NCBI GenBank assembly: GCA_003344405.1
Contig: NOWV01000339.1
Coordinates: 1 to 44,665 of the forward strand
From: Trichoplax sp. H2
Taxonomy: Eukaryota; Placozoa; Uniplacotomia; Trichoplacea
Length of the DNA stretch: 44,665 bases
Direction of reading: 5' to 3'
Below are positions 13,527 to 25,400 of this stretch, in pieces. Position numbers and translations under genes: made by a program. The notes below the pieces were generated by a model. It was not told where the DNA came from. It saw only the letters and a list, made by a program, of their open reading frames with translations, and ran no database searches. Positions within the stretch are counted from its first letter, which is position 1. Every line of letters begins with the position of its first letter.

Positions 13527-13951
13527 TATCAATCAATAGTGCTACTCCTCTTTGTAGGATTCAATTACTGGAGATCTTAATATAGATAGAATATTATTCT
13601 ACAATCTGGAAGTGTGCATTAGAGGGAGGAAGTACTTGGTTCCAATCAGAATGATATATTTAAATTCTTTTTCCATTACAACAAACTATTTTTACCATCT
13701 CAACAAACTTTACTAAAATATCTCTCGTCCGTCTAAATATAATAGCTTCGTCAACTGATTATCACATCAACTTGCATTATTTTGCTTTGATTAGAATCCT
13801 TTTCACGCTTTTTCTTTATTAATTTAATTAATATTTTATGCTTTTTTATTTATTATGGAATCATTAACTATGACTTATGAATCTGAAACCTCTTCACATT
13901 TATTGTTATTTATCAAATGCAATTTAGAACAATTTATCAAGATAATCATAA

Positions 13952-14125
13952 AAAATGGTTTAAAATAGCAAACTCGATAGGACTAGAGTTATAGTGAGTT
14001 TCACGATCGATTGAAATATAACAAGCTAATAATTCAATTTATAACAATTCATTAAAATACAGATTAACTAAAACGGTTCAAATAGCAAAATCGATAGGAC
14101 TAAAGTGATTTTGAGTTTTACGACA
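13952..14125. repeat. Two-copy direct repeat, period about 120 bases
   Basis: A segment of about 55 bases at about 13952-14006 recurs at about 14073-14125. Shared landmarks in order are: aaaa(t/c)ggtt(t/c)aaa; atagcaaa; tcgataggacta(g/a)agt; and gagttt(c/t)acga. The intervening 65 bases are A+T-rich and not conserved. It is followed at 14165-14189 by a small dyad (gaattacc/ggtaattc). No coding potential. Confidence 0.7.
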
Positions 14126-14189
14126 GAGATACAAAGACAACAATCTCCAGATCAAAGTGTAGTAGAATTACCTAGTAGGAAGGTAATTC

Positions 14190-15049
14190 CATGTCTGGTT
14201 AAACTCGCTTCGGCCTATATTAATTAATAATAGTTTTATCACTGAATTTTCAATTGTCTAAAATTGTAACTGTTTCATTGCCTATTTTGAAATAGGATCA
14301 CAATTAAAATTAAAAATTACAATGTGTTTATGTGGTGTAATAATCGATCTTACCTTTGTCATGATGAGATCTATTCAAGTAAATAATAACTGTGATGATA
14401 TTGAGTGATATTAACAAGACAGCAATGAGACCAATTAGAATACACTCGATGGAAAGTGATAGAAATATTACCACATGCACAAACATCCATCGATCATTAT
14501 CGACGATGTTAAACGATTTGATTGCTATCCTATCCCTTTAATTGAAAAATGTCGACTGGAATCACGATTGTCTATCAATACTACCTGAATTAATGTTGTC
14601 CCTTTCCGTCATTCTATCTAGTCAGTTTCTCCAATTGCTACGTATAAATGATGTGGAATAAGAGAAAATTAGACTGGCTTCAAGCAGCTGTTTCTTTACA
14701 ATTGCAAAACGATTCTAATTCAATTTGTCGCTTCATTAATATTGCTATTTCATAAAGTGAAGTTGTATTGTTAATCACAGGATCGATCAATTAAGAATTA
14801 AGGCAAAAATGGATTCTCATAAAATAGTCAAATTAATTTCAATGCTATTGTTCATTATATATTCCTATTAATTTTACTTTACAACAATACCAGTCCGTAA
14901 TTAGTAATTTATTCCTGTTGACTAATATTGGAAAATGGCTCATGTAAATAATACAGTATACTAATTAAATTCAGTACTGGCTTAGTAAAGCCGAGCAAAA
15001 TGTTAAATATATCTACTGTGTATCTCTATATATAAGGCATAAAATCATT
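14190..15049. other. Non-coding stretch
   Basis: A+T-rich sequence with no open frame, repeat or splice-bounded exon that I can support. Confidence 0.5.
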
Positions 15050-15290
15050 TATCGACCCGTACCAGCCCCCTTAAAATATGACTAAAAATAGACATAGACC
15101 AGTAGCATAATAAAGACTAAAATAGAAGGATGAGGGCTGGCTCAATTGAGAGTTCAGGCTAAAAAATTTAATGTATTTACCATGCTGAAATAGATAAATA
15201 GCCGAGTAAAGAGCCGATTTCAAGCATTCCACTCCGCATCGTTGATCTTGCCACACTCGAGCCATCTTGTTCCCGGTTAGTAGAAGAATA
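15050..15290 (-). other. GC-richer block with a candidate start exon
   Basis: On the minus strand an ATG at 15265 in good context (aacaagATGG) opens a frame of 64 codons ending at 15071. The first 54 bases are about half G+C, far above the surroundings. After 28 codons and one base there is a plausible donor (CATG then gtaaatac at 15180). The start reads MARVWQDQRCGVECLKSAL, protein-like but not recognised. A second G+C-rich patch (cgacccgtaccagccccc, followed by ttaa) lies at about 15054-15074. This may be a first exon of an unseen gene, a transposon remnant, or a non-coding RNA. I found no second exon. Confidence 0.2.
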
Positions 15291-15682
15291 GTTTCTATCG
15301 AACATTATTAAATTTTTGAGTCATATTCTCATCCAATGAAGTGAAATTGAAGTTTTCTATCTTTCCATAGCCAATAACTACGATGCTATTACTTCCTGCT
15401 TTGCAATTTATTCTGATCGGACATTTTTTCCATAGAACAGTTTCTGTTTATTTTTCTAATAGAATAACAAGAATTTAAGATACCACTATCATGTACTTTT
15501 ACCAACTAGGCTTGTATACTTTACTACTTTCAATGCACTATGTTTACAAATCAGTGAATTACTTTTCTTTCCAACTCTTTCTTCTCGGAGAAAAAATACT
15601 GCAATGCCTTAAGAATAGTAAAAGATGGAACGAATGCAATGCGATCATGTAGTCCATTTTATAAGTCTGATACGGTATTTAT
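15291..15682. other. Non-coding stretch
   Basis: Unique A+T-rich sequence leading into the repeat array upstream of peptide gene 2. An 11-base match (caatgcgatca at about 15638) to exon 2 of that gene is followed by no further cysteines in frame, so I treat it as chance. Confidence 0.5.
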
Positions 15683-16298
15683 TGCCAACTAATTGAGCAC
15701 TCGATCCTTTTGCGAAGCAAAATTTAGTGCTATTTTAAGAAATTGAAAGTATTTTTCTCCGTTAAAGATAGGATAAGCAAAGGTTAGAATTATAACTCCC
15801 GAATTGTACAGTATAGTATTGGTTGCCAGTATTAGCCCCATATTGGCTGCTAGCAAATTAAGTGTTTGTTCCAGTACGAAGTAAAATTGAACACTGTTTA
15901 TGAAATGAAATGTACTTTACACAGTTCGAGTATATTGAGCATTTGATCCTTTACTAAGCCAAAATTACTGCTATTTTTGAAATCGAAAGTATTTTTCTTC
16001 CTTCAAAATAGAAGAAATGAAAGATTAGTATTATTGGAATCATACAGCATTAGTGCCAGTAAATTCAGTATTTGGTGCTCTACCATGCAAAATAGAATGA
16101 TGTTTTGTGAAATTGAAAGTAATTTTTCCAGTTCAAGATAGAAGAAGAAGGAAAAATTAATTTTATAAGTAGGAGTATTATACAGCATTGGCTGCCAATT
16201 AATTGAGTACTTGCTTCTTAACAAAGCAAAGTAGAATATTATTTTATGAAATTGAAAGTAATTTTCTCAGTTAAAGATAGGAGAAAGGATAGATTAGT
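15683..16298. repeat. Imperfect tandem repeat array upstream of peptide gene 2
   Basis: Four to five diverged units of about 130-140 bases start near 15683, 15844, 15922, 16054 and 16189. Each unit carries, in order: a start like (g)gctgccaattaattgagtac; a segment like aagcaaa.ta.aat; the anchor gaaattgaaagta.tttttc; a segment like (a/g)ttaaagatagga; and a segment like tta.acagcattgg. Anchor positions are 15741, about 15904 (damaged), 15981, 16111 and 16250. The array ends about 265 bases before the start codon of peptide gene 2, so it lies in or beside its promoter. There is no conserved open frame. Confidence 0.75.
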
Positions 16299-16562
16299 TC
16301 ACAGTTTGATCTTCAAATGACCTATTTCACTCTATAGAAGCTTTCTCTACTTCTTTAAATAGATAGTTGTGATAATTTATATATTATTATTTTCAATCAG
16401 TGCTTGACTGAGTTAGCATACTAAGCGATAGCTATTACCTATTTAGACGCTGATACAAAGGTATTTCAACTCTGCTATGAGATTATACTAGCTCAATTTT
16501 AATTCATTTCCTTACATTTAGTGCTACTTGGAAGAATTACTTCGAAAAAGTAAAGAGAAATT

Positions 16563-19415
16563 ATGAAGCCATCAGTCACCTTTCAATTACTTTTCGCATT
16601 AGTTTTCTGCTTGGTCATTCTTAACAGCCAAGCCAATGGATATAATGCTTTGGCAAGGCTTTACTTGGAAAAACAACGTGTAAGCGGATAATGTTTTTAA
16701 ATTAATTAGATCATCTTCTCTATTACAATTTTAGCCTATGACTAATAAGTATATTCAATGCACTGTCCTTATGACACACCACTGCCCTTTTTATACTCTA
16801 TTTATAACTCATTCTCTTCTGGATAAATGAGTGTCCTACTCTTCAATTTGAGCTCTAACGTGATACAGTAGATCTGATTACTTTTGATCCAAAATCGACA
16901 ATAATGAAATGTGCGAGCTATAAATATGCTAGATTTATTAAGCCTCGGATCTTTTAGCTTGTGTACAAGATCATTTTAGTATATTGTTAGACATTCAGTG
17001 TAGTAGTTTTAAGTATAAAACTGCTAGTATTTGAATTCAGTCTTGTTGATCATGAGGAAGAATTTTGGGAGATCAATTACTGCACGACAGGATAACAGGA
17101 AGTCGAAGGACTGACAGCAGGATAGTTTTATTTTACGATTGAATTTTAAAGCAGTAGTTTCTCTATTACTACTGCTCTACAATTCAATCTTGACATCTGA
17201 AGCAATGTCGGTAATCTGAGCAGCTATTCTAATTTTTTATTCTGATATCATCGACGATATATAGTCACAATTTCTGACTTGCTTTTTACGCAATTTATAC
17301 CTTAAACAACACAAGCGATAAAGGCAATTAGTCTGCTAGAAAGAGCCCTGATATGAATTGGAGACAAAGAGAATTTAGTATTAAAATGGCGATTTAATTG
17401 AACATAACTTAGTATCTAGGTATCAATTAATGAGAGTCTAATTGGTCTAATAGAACGTATTGAGTGGACTAGAAATGCTCAATCGTTGATAACAGTGACA
17501 TTATAGCCAGCAATTTTCTTGCAATTTGCTGCTATGGCAAGAAATGCAAGATGGGATCTGTTAGAATGGGATACATGATATTGATTTAATGGTCAACACT
17601 AGAATATCGTTCTGTAGATTACTGATGGAATTGTGAAGTGGCGATAACAGCCATGTTGAGAATACTGTACACTTTGAAAAAATCAAGCCGCAGGATATCA
17701 TAGTCTTTTCTTTTCTGTTAACTATCAATCGCTATTTAAACCAACAACAGTCTATCATTCCTAATATATTATTAAAAGGAATTGATTGAGGTAAATTAAA
17801 TGCTCGTTGTTCTTTGTTCCTGTAGTGTTCAATAATAGTAGCTCTAGAGCTCTTAGAGCTCCACTTTTACTTAGAATGGAATGCAATTAAATTTCTAGGT
17901 CGCTCCTGTAAAACCAAATGTCTTCTTTCGCTAACAAGTTTATTGAATCAATGGTTATAACAAACAGCACAGTAATATAATTAGTGCTATTAGCGATGGA
18001 TAATGTAGATAATTTACTGTAAATACTTTCGATTTTATATATTGGATGACCATTTCTCCTCCTAATCTCACCCATTTAATAAGATTGAAATTTTCAGTTT
18101 AATTAGTACTCTTTTTTACCGATACTTGAACTTTCACTGACTGAACTTAATATAGAGCTCCTTTTGAATCAAGAACTGCGTATAAGATCGCCTTATAGAG
18201 CAGTAAATCAAAGAAGTAAACCTTTAACGGTAGCTTATTTTGATCCTTAAAATGACTTCCGTCAACATAGTTCTGGCGGTTGCATACTTTCTCTTAGGCC
18301 ACAAATAAGCTTACCATAACAGCTAAAAAATAAACTGATTTTAAAATAATGGATATGCGATGACAGTGAAGTAGACTTATATGCTGACCATATTGTTGGT
18401 GATATAGTAGTAGGAAATCGACAAGAATTTAGTATTTTCTTTTTTGCATTCTTTCATGAACGAAGTCAATACGGCTTATGCCTACATTATATGCCTTTAT
18501 AAACTCCATTGAGGACCTGAAAACGATATCATTCTCTATTACCTTTAATGCAGGCAAAGTTTTTTTGCTGAAATTAGTTTAATATTATCTAATTACTCCA
18601 TTTGTAAATTGAAGATAGTTATTGAATAGCTATCGTGATTATTAATTGATAGGTTCATTGATACCTACTTTTATGCAAATAATGTCGTCGATTTCAGATC
18701 GAGTTTTTCTATTTTAAATATCTTCAATATCAATAATAAAGTCGCTAATATATCTCATACTGTAACCCTTTATTAGTGTTATAGAATTCTGTCTGTAAAT
18801 AGCTTCTCTACTGTAGCAATTCATCGTTAAGGATACGTATGAATTAATGAATAAATAGAGTTTTATCCATATGATACAAACTAATTTAATTTCAAAGTTG
18901 ACATAGTTTTGATTCAATCGGTTTTATTATGAACAAAAAGGCACATACAAGTCTTTTCGGCCTAAATATTATAACTGATTTGACTATTTTATGGCCATTT
19001 AATTTGGTTGATAAAAGTCATTTTAACATAAACGTTGATACTGGTTTGGCTACTTTACGATCATTCAAAATGGCAGATAGAAGTCATTACACCATCAATA
19101 TTGTTATTAGTTTGTCTATGTTATGATCATTTATTTAATTAATAAAATGACAGATAGAAATCCAGCATAAAACTTACCATTTATTTCGATCATTTTATAG
19201 TCATTTAAAAAGGCAAATAGAAGTTATTCCAGTATAAGCGTCGTTACTAATTTGACCATATTATTTATTTTTTTTGAAAATTATAGAGATATGGTCAATG
19301 CGATCAAAGTTATCTACGTAACCAAGCTTGCAGTGTTGATAATGATTGCTTAGCTCATTGCGTTGTATCGTACTGCGAAGCCGCCGTTGGCTTTTGCGAT
19401 ATCATTTCGTGGTAA
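16563..19415 (+). CDS. Secreted six-cysteine peptide precursor, copy 2 (two exons)
   Basis: Exon 1 is 16563-16679 and exon 2 is 19287-19415, joined in phase 0 across a 2607-base intron (donor gtaagc at 16680, acceptor attatag ending at 19286). Both exons match the lengths of copy 1 exactly (117 and 129 bases), giving 81 residues. The signal peptide covers about residues 1-24 (core about 6-20, probable cleavage around NSQA/NG). An Arg-Arg pair is created at the exon junction (39-40), three residues before the first cysteine. The cysteines are at 44, 54, 60, 64, 69 and 76, as in copy 1, and the chain ends ISW then TAA. Exon 2 shares 21 of 42 residues with copy 1, but its mature part is clearly acidic. 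The family is not recognised. Secretion and dibasic processing are inferred from sequence only. Confidence 0.82.
16680..18919 (+). other. Intron of peptide gene 2, unique part
   Basis: No nested gene is supported. Minus-strand frames near 17887-18075 and 18714-18917 are chance-like. A small palindromic cluster of agctc words (about 17841-17861) is present. The distal 360 bases of the intron are occupied by the 66-base repeat array listed separately. Confidence 0.55.
18920..19280. repeat. Intronic 66-base minisatellite, about five units
   Basis: The anchor word ggcagatagaagtca and its variants occur at 18940, 19006, 19072, 19149 and 19212, a period of 63-77 and mostly 66 bases. Other conserved words in each unit are tttgactat.tta and atcattta.aa. 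Because 66 is a multiple of three, one frame stays open across three units (to about 19123), but it breaks afterwards and I regard it as non-coding. The array runs to within about 20 bases of the acceptor of exon 2 of peptide gene 2. Confidence 0.75.
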
Positions 19416-20474
19416 TGAAGTTTTCGTTATCGGCAGATAATTGCCAGAAGATTGAAATTTTTCGTCACAACGATTTAGTAGATTTGTTAGCCTCATAATT
19501 TGTAGTTAAAACTGGTTAGAATGTAGCCTACAAAAGAAGAAATGTGTTCGACAGTATCAAATTTCGAAATATTCTAATTAGACGTAAAACACCGTTCACA
19601 CTTGGATAAGTATTAGCTATATCACTGCCTAAAGGCTGATTCCTTTACCAATTGATACAATACAATAAGACTATATTCAAATATATACACTCGATCAGCA
19701 CTATTTCTCTCACTGTATCTGCTCTGATAAGCTATAGAGCCATGGTGATCATCAAGAGCTAGTAGCTATTGAGTAAAGCTATCTGAAATCCTTTCGTATA
19801 ATTATAATGTTTAAAATTATCAATGATTTCAGAATGAATTTCGACTGATTTCCCATATTATTGAATAAAGTCTACAATCGTATGCAAACTTTCTCGTAGA
19901 TATTTTCTATTGAGTATCTGATGGAATGCCGCTAGTTGACGCAGTATAAACAGATATTTTATCTTCCAATGTAATATAGATTCGCTATAATGCATGCTTC
20001 ATAATTTTGCCATGCTAAATTATTTGTAGGCCTAGAAAAATTCGACAAATTAGATAAATAATGCTGCAAGATAATTTCCTAAAGTGAGATACTCATTAAC
20101 TTTATTTGTATTAAAAAATAAAGGAGACCTTGACCCACATGAATAATTTATACTGTTATCTGCATATAATATGATTGGCGTGGGTTAAAGTTTCTTTCAT
20201 CGAATGCTAGTACTGGCAATATTTGCCTACACCTAATTGTGTATACATGTGCTCTAATAGCCTAAATTTAATCTTTAAAGTATTAGAAAAGGACTTTAGA
20301 CTGCAATTAAATCAGGTTGATATAGTCTTGATGACCGTTAACAATAGGAATTGGATCATCGTAACAGAGTTGTTGGATTCTTACAGAGGTAAAGTAATTC
20401 GAGCTTATTTAGTGATTAGATTCGGTAACCGTTTAGATTCACAATCACTAAGTGAAAATTAAGACTTTAAAATT

Positions 20475-21080
20475 GACCAAATCCCTAGCGTGACACTATT
20501 AGCTCAACATTATATTTAATCTTAAAAGTATCGTTTATTGATAGCAAGCCTGACGAAGAAGAATTCACTTTTCTTCCCTAGTTAAGCATCACATAAGCCC
20601 ATAAAACGAAAATATAAATCTGTATAGCTATCAGCGACGGCCTTATATGTACATAGCACTAATAGGACCAGGACTCCCATACCAGGCATCATACAATTAC
20701 TTTATTATTAACCTTAGAAATCATTTTATATCTTGGCGCTACTGCACTTCATGTTGCTACTGTAATTAGCTGAAATCTCTACAAGGTTCTTCATCACTTA
20801 ATTTAACTATGGTCTATGCTATTGTTGACTAATAACTAGTATAGCACGTAGCACTGTTGCTGCATTTATTCAAAAATCCGTCATTTTACAAAATCACGAG
20901 GCATTTTGTAAAATCACTATTCGTAATCTGTCAACTCAAAATTCTGAGTTGTTAAAATCGAGCAAATCCCTAATGTAACATAAAATAGTCAACACCCTAT
21001 AATTGACTTATAACAGTTAAGTTTATTAACGTCCATGTGTCGTCCGTCGGAGAAGAATTTCAATTTCTTATCCTCATAGT
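20475..21080. repeat. Degenerate direct duplication, period about 485 bases
   Basis: A segment of about 115 bases at about 20480-20590 recurs at about 20963-21078. Shared words in order are: aaatcccta; tgacac/taacat; tcaacat/tcaacac; gtttatt; and gaagaagaatt.ca.ttt.tt. A further word pair, tagctatcagcgacggccttat (20621) and ggctatcagctacggacttat (21789), followed in both by ctac(t/c).taattagctg about 150 bases later, suggests a third degenerate copy near 21.8 kb. Probably an old dispersed element. Confidence 0.4.
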
Positions 21081-21259
21081 AACGGTCGAAAATAGCTAAG
21101 ATAAAGCGGATAATCGACTTAGCCTCCACAATAACAATTCTATACTACTGTTACGGTGTTGCCTTGTCATTAGGATAGTTTAATAAGTAAAGTAGTAGCT
21201 AGCATGGAGAATATCCATATTTGTAGTGCTAGGTAAGATAAGTAATGCCTTAACGTGGA

Positions 21260-21705
21260 TGTTGTTTGTGATAGTTCAATACATATTTGATATTGATTGT
21301 TATTGTGTGATAGATAGGAGTAAGATGATTCAAGTTCTAGTTGATGATCGTTGAATTAGACAACCTACGTGCTTAGATTAAGATTAAGTATAAGTAAGAG
21401 ATTCAAAATATTTACCGATAGAAAAGCTACGTAAGGAACATCTCAGATCGAGATATTTCTCCTAGTAAGGTATAATAATAATACTGTTGTTATTTACAAA
21501 CTAGACGGTTCCTATATAAACGGGAACATTTGAGTTGATTGGTATGGTAAAATGTTGTAGATGTATCTTTGCTAATAAAAGTTTTATCTTTACAGTATTT
21601 TGCTGAGTGTGTTTAACGTTAAGTAAAAGGGCGTTTAAGTCAGTAGCTACTTATAGACTTTTACTGTACGTTACCTGGTCGCAGAAGTGAAATTGTAACA
21701 ACAAC
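21260..21705 (+). mobile_element. Possible solo or decayed LTR-like module
   Basis: The order of signals is LTR-like. A TGTTGTT at 21260 is matched by an inverted AACAACA ending at 21705. A strong TATA box, cctatataaacgg, lies at 21511-21523. About 55 bases downstream is AATAAA (21574-21579). Near the right end, cctggtcgcagaagtg (21676-21691) resembles the sequence that often follows an LTR as a primer-binding region. Against this, no clean target-site duplication is present, no gag-pol coding sequence follows, and I have no second LTR. A cellular promoter or chance are alternatives. Confidence 0.22.
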
Positions 21706-22286
21706 GTATACAAATTATCATCCATTGCTCCTCTACATAGAAGTCATCGATCACATTAGTACATTGCTTAATAACATTACTTAAATATGGCTATCAGCTA
21801 CGGACTTATAGAGCACATACCTTATTAAGACATACAGTTCTACACTACATACTATCACTGTATTGCCTACACAAAACTACCATAATTAGCTGTTGTCATT
21901 ACATGAGCACTATTTATATCCTGAACAGAGATTGCTAAAACTCCTATTGGCAACCATTCGCACAATCTTCTAGTCTATTTTGTAAAACTCTGAACCCGTT
22001 GAAAATTGATGAAATTTTACTCAGCAAAAGGAAAAATTTAACCAAAATATTTTTCTGCTTTGAATGAACGTAATCTTTAAGAAATGAAACATTAAGTGCT
22101 CATTTTTATAAACATTTGATATTATGGTAGATAACTTACAATCACACAAAAATCTGATCACGTAAGGCAATGGCGGGCCTTTCGAATTCAATATCAGCCA
22201 ATGGTCCAAGTCCCTTCAGGTTGCATGATAATATAAAATGCATAGTATGACCTAGCTATTGATTAATCTTTGTAAAAATATTCTAG

Positions 22287-22427
22287 AGCTTCAAGGCCTT
22301 TGAGCTAATCTTTCGCGTGCTCAGAAGAGTATACAAATGGAGTTGGAAAACTGCCGTAATTCTTCAACCCCGTCAAATTTTCAATCATAAATTTATATCA
22401 TCCTTTGAATGTCATCATTTTGTATGA
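22287..22427 (+). pseudogene. Coding-like fragment, possibly reverse-transcriptase-derived
   Basis: After an AG at 22285-22286 a frame of 46 codons is open to TGA at 22425. It is G+C-richer than its flanks and includes the segment FELIFRVLRRVYKWSWKTAV. The pattern of a hydrophobic helix followed by W-K-x-A-V-I-x-x-P resembles the segment of LINE-type reverse transcriptases around their P-x-x-W-K-x-A-x-(I/V)-x-P motif. The catalytic aspartate motif is not present, so at best this is a short relic. On the minus strand just to the left (22142-22243) is a 33-codon ATG frame of protein-like composition, also unassigned. Confidence 0.2.
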
Positions 22428-25400
22428 TTTATGTTCTATATTAATAATCATGATGTAATACAGTCCTAATAGTGATCAATTTTGCATAATGCATCATATG
22501 ATTGTGATTACTGTCTATTAAATAAAGGATATTTCAGTACATCCTGTAGTACTTGAAGGATTGTTTTAAGAATACTTGCGCTGATATCTTAAGTAGAGCA
22601 TCAATCTATGTAAGTAGCTAAGATCTATAAGAGCTTTAAACCATTGTCAATGTTATTTTGAGACATCCTGTCTTCGATTGCGCTAGTTATTAAATCATTC
22701 ATGAATAGGAAATAAGAGTCGCAATAAAATGCAATAGATCAGAATATCCACTAATAGAAATTCTTTTTTCTATATAGAATTACATTAACAACCAAAAATC
22801 GATTTATTGTAAAATGAAAAATGGAATATCAGAATTGCATTTAAAAACATTTGGTCATAATTAGCCATAATTAGTCACGATAAAAATTGACCTTGTTTGT
22901 TATTAACTTCTTGCTAGATCTAATTAAATATTATACAGAGCAATGTATCTGTATTTTTGCTTATTTTTTAATAATGTAAATCAACTTTTAATTACGCTAC
23001 AACAACATCGCTCTGCTGCCTGTTCTGCAACACAGGCTAATTTTAAATTTAATAATGTTGCGAATTTTTTTTGTGCATTTATAAACTTCAACATGAGAAA
23101 TTTTGAAATAAGAGAAAAATCTATAGGTTATACTTTATCTTGCAATCAATAATGTATAATTTTTATCAGGCTATGTTCATATCGGTTCGAAATTGAACTA
23201 GTAATGTCGATGAAAAGCTATAAGTAGGTTAGTATGGTGCAGTAGCATTAGACTATCTCTTCCTATGATAATTAGATTTTATTTTTAGCTACTGTCTCAT
23301 ATTTTAACGATGACAGCAGCGGAGATAATCTATTCTTATTTTCTTTCCTTTCATTACTTGATTCTTTTTACATAAAATTTGGAATATCTATCGTTTACAC
23401 CATGCTATCAAAAAAATTTAAGACATGCATAAATTAGAAAGGAGGAAAATGTTAGTAGAACAAAAATAAAGTAAGTGTTCAACTAACATCTAATAATACA
23501 ACAAATGTGAAGAATTGTATTAATAGAATACATAAAGATAATCGCTATTTACTATGAGATCATAAATTGATAAAATTGCGGCATCTAATGCACTTATTTA
23601 TTGAACTGCTTACACGTAATGTCAACAAATTTTATAATGACTTCTAAAGGCTATAGACTGACAATAACCTCGTCCCTTAACGTCGAAAGTAAAGTTGATC
23701 GAAATTAAAGTGATGTATTAGTTTAGAGACAGACTGCTATTTAGATAGCAAATAGGATTGTCATGCTCAATCAAGCCCTTCTTTATGGCAAGAATGTCCG
23801 TATTTTGTAGACCATTTTTACCTCCATCCTACGATGATATTTTAATATTTTGATTCGAATAAGGATTGAAGATAATATTTGGTAATTTAGATCCAAGGTT
23901 TCTAAATAAATATTTAGAAATGAGAGTCATGCAGATCAATTTTGGATTCGGAGTCATTCATTCGTTAAAGAATACTTTATGAATTATTATGTCATGATAA
24001 GCTGATGCATTTGTCAACTATTTTTATTAATACTTTATGTGTAAATGGCTGATGCTTTTCTATGCTCCGAATTCAATAACTATTTAGCTTAGAATTACCT
24101 AACTGTAATCATATTACAAACTGTAAAAAAAATATATAAGATTAATTGCTGTAAACATTGAAGCAAAGGAGAATTTATAATTATTCCTACGTTATTGATA
24201 TGTATATTTCGGTCTATAGCTCAGTATTTTTGGCGTTAAAAAGACAAAAAATTTACAGATTTAATTTATTTTGAGAATACAAGAGTCAAATATGAAAGAG
24301 CAACGATAGTATAAGATTTAAGCTTTCTAAACAAAAAGATGGAAAGCAGGATTAAATATTAAAATTTATGATTGTGTTACGGTTGCTAAGGATTATCGTT
24401 AGGTATAAGTATGTTACATTGATCATTGAAAAGTTGATAGCTTGCTGTTCAGATTATAGATTATAAAAATAATTCATTTTCCAGTAAGGGCAAGTGGATT
24501 AGTTAGATATCTAATTTGTAAGAGAGCTCAAAGGTCAGATCGTATTGTGACCATGACGTGTTATATCCGTGCTTTAACGTATTTTAAACTAGAGCATAAA
24601 TATGTGCAATTTACATCTAAGAATATGCAAGAGCCAATATCGTCTATTAGCATTAATTTTCAAGTAGAATTGATTTCTATGTATATGCTCTGTTGCTGCT
24701 CGCAAATATAGATAGAAAGAATAAAAGTGCGTTCATTATTTTATCGTTTAGGCGTAAGGAGAAGGTCTATATCGTTTCTTTATGAAACTTAAGGAAGAAA
24801 TTTACGGTAGTCATGGGAAACTAATCTTGATAATTAGTTTAAGAAAGAAGACCCAAAAACATCTCTGGTGAGTCTTTGTCACAAGAATATATACATATTG
24901 ATAATAAGAGAGAATTCTTATTTGTACTATCAATGCCAGATTGTTGCTTAGATTCATATAATCGATATACATTCTGTCACGGAGTCATGATTTTCCTATA
25001 ATAATCCAATAGTTATCTCATTAAAGTAGTAGACAGCTATATTAATAGTACCTCGTATCCAATTGGCATTATACGATGAGCTTTTAACAACACTGCACTA
25101 TTTGAAGTGTTTTATAACAGCGATTGAAAGATTATCCGAAATAGTATTAAAAGAATATATATTTTATTTTACGGCACATAGGCAGTATTGGAGCGTGTAA
25201 ATTACGAAGCTCTCGCATTATTACTAAGATAGATATTAAATTGCAAAGAAAAAATTGCCTATGTATCTTAAATTAGTCATAAGCGTTTCAATTCAAATTT
25301 TCGAATTTGTCTATTGCTTTGTAACGGGACGTCAAGATATATGTTTTGACGGAATCATTCACTTCCTATGCAGTACAATTGAAATCGCATAAAGAAGAAT

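Noticed and set aside
15638-15700. Match caatgcgatca to exon 2 of peptide gene 2
   Set aside because: Downstream codons contain no cysteine at the required positions and soon reach a stop, so an 11-base chance match is the simpler reading.
20223-20462. Plus-strand open frame of 79 codons
   Set aside because: No ATG near its start, no recognisable domain, and such lengths are expected by chance several times in 45 kb at this composition.
22943-23152. Open frame with several Cys, considered as another cysteine module
   Set aside because: The cysteines are too far apart (about 16 residues) and too few; spacing does not match the family.
23160-23210. ggttcgaaattgaac considered as a tRNA T-arm
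   Set aside because: The flanking bases do not form the T-stem and no anticodon or acceptor stem can be placed.
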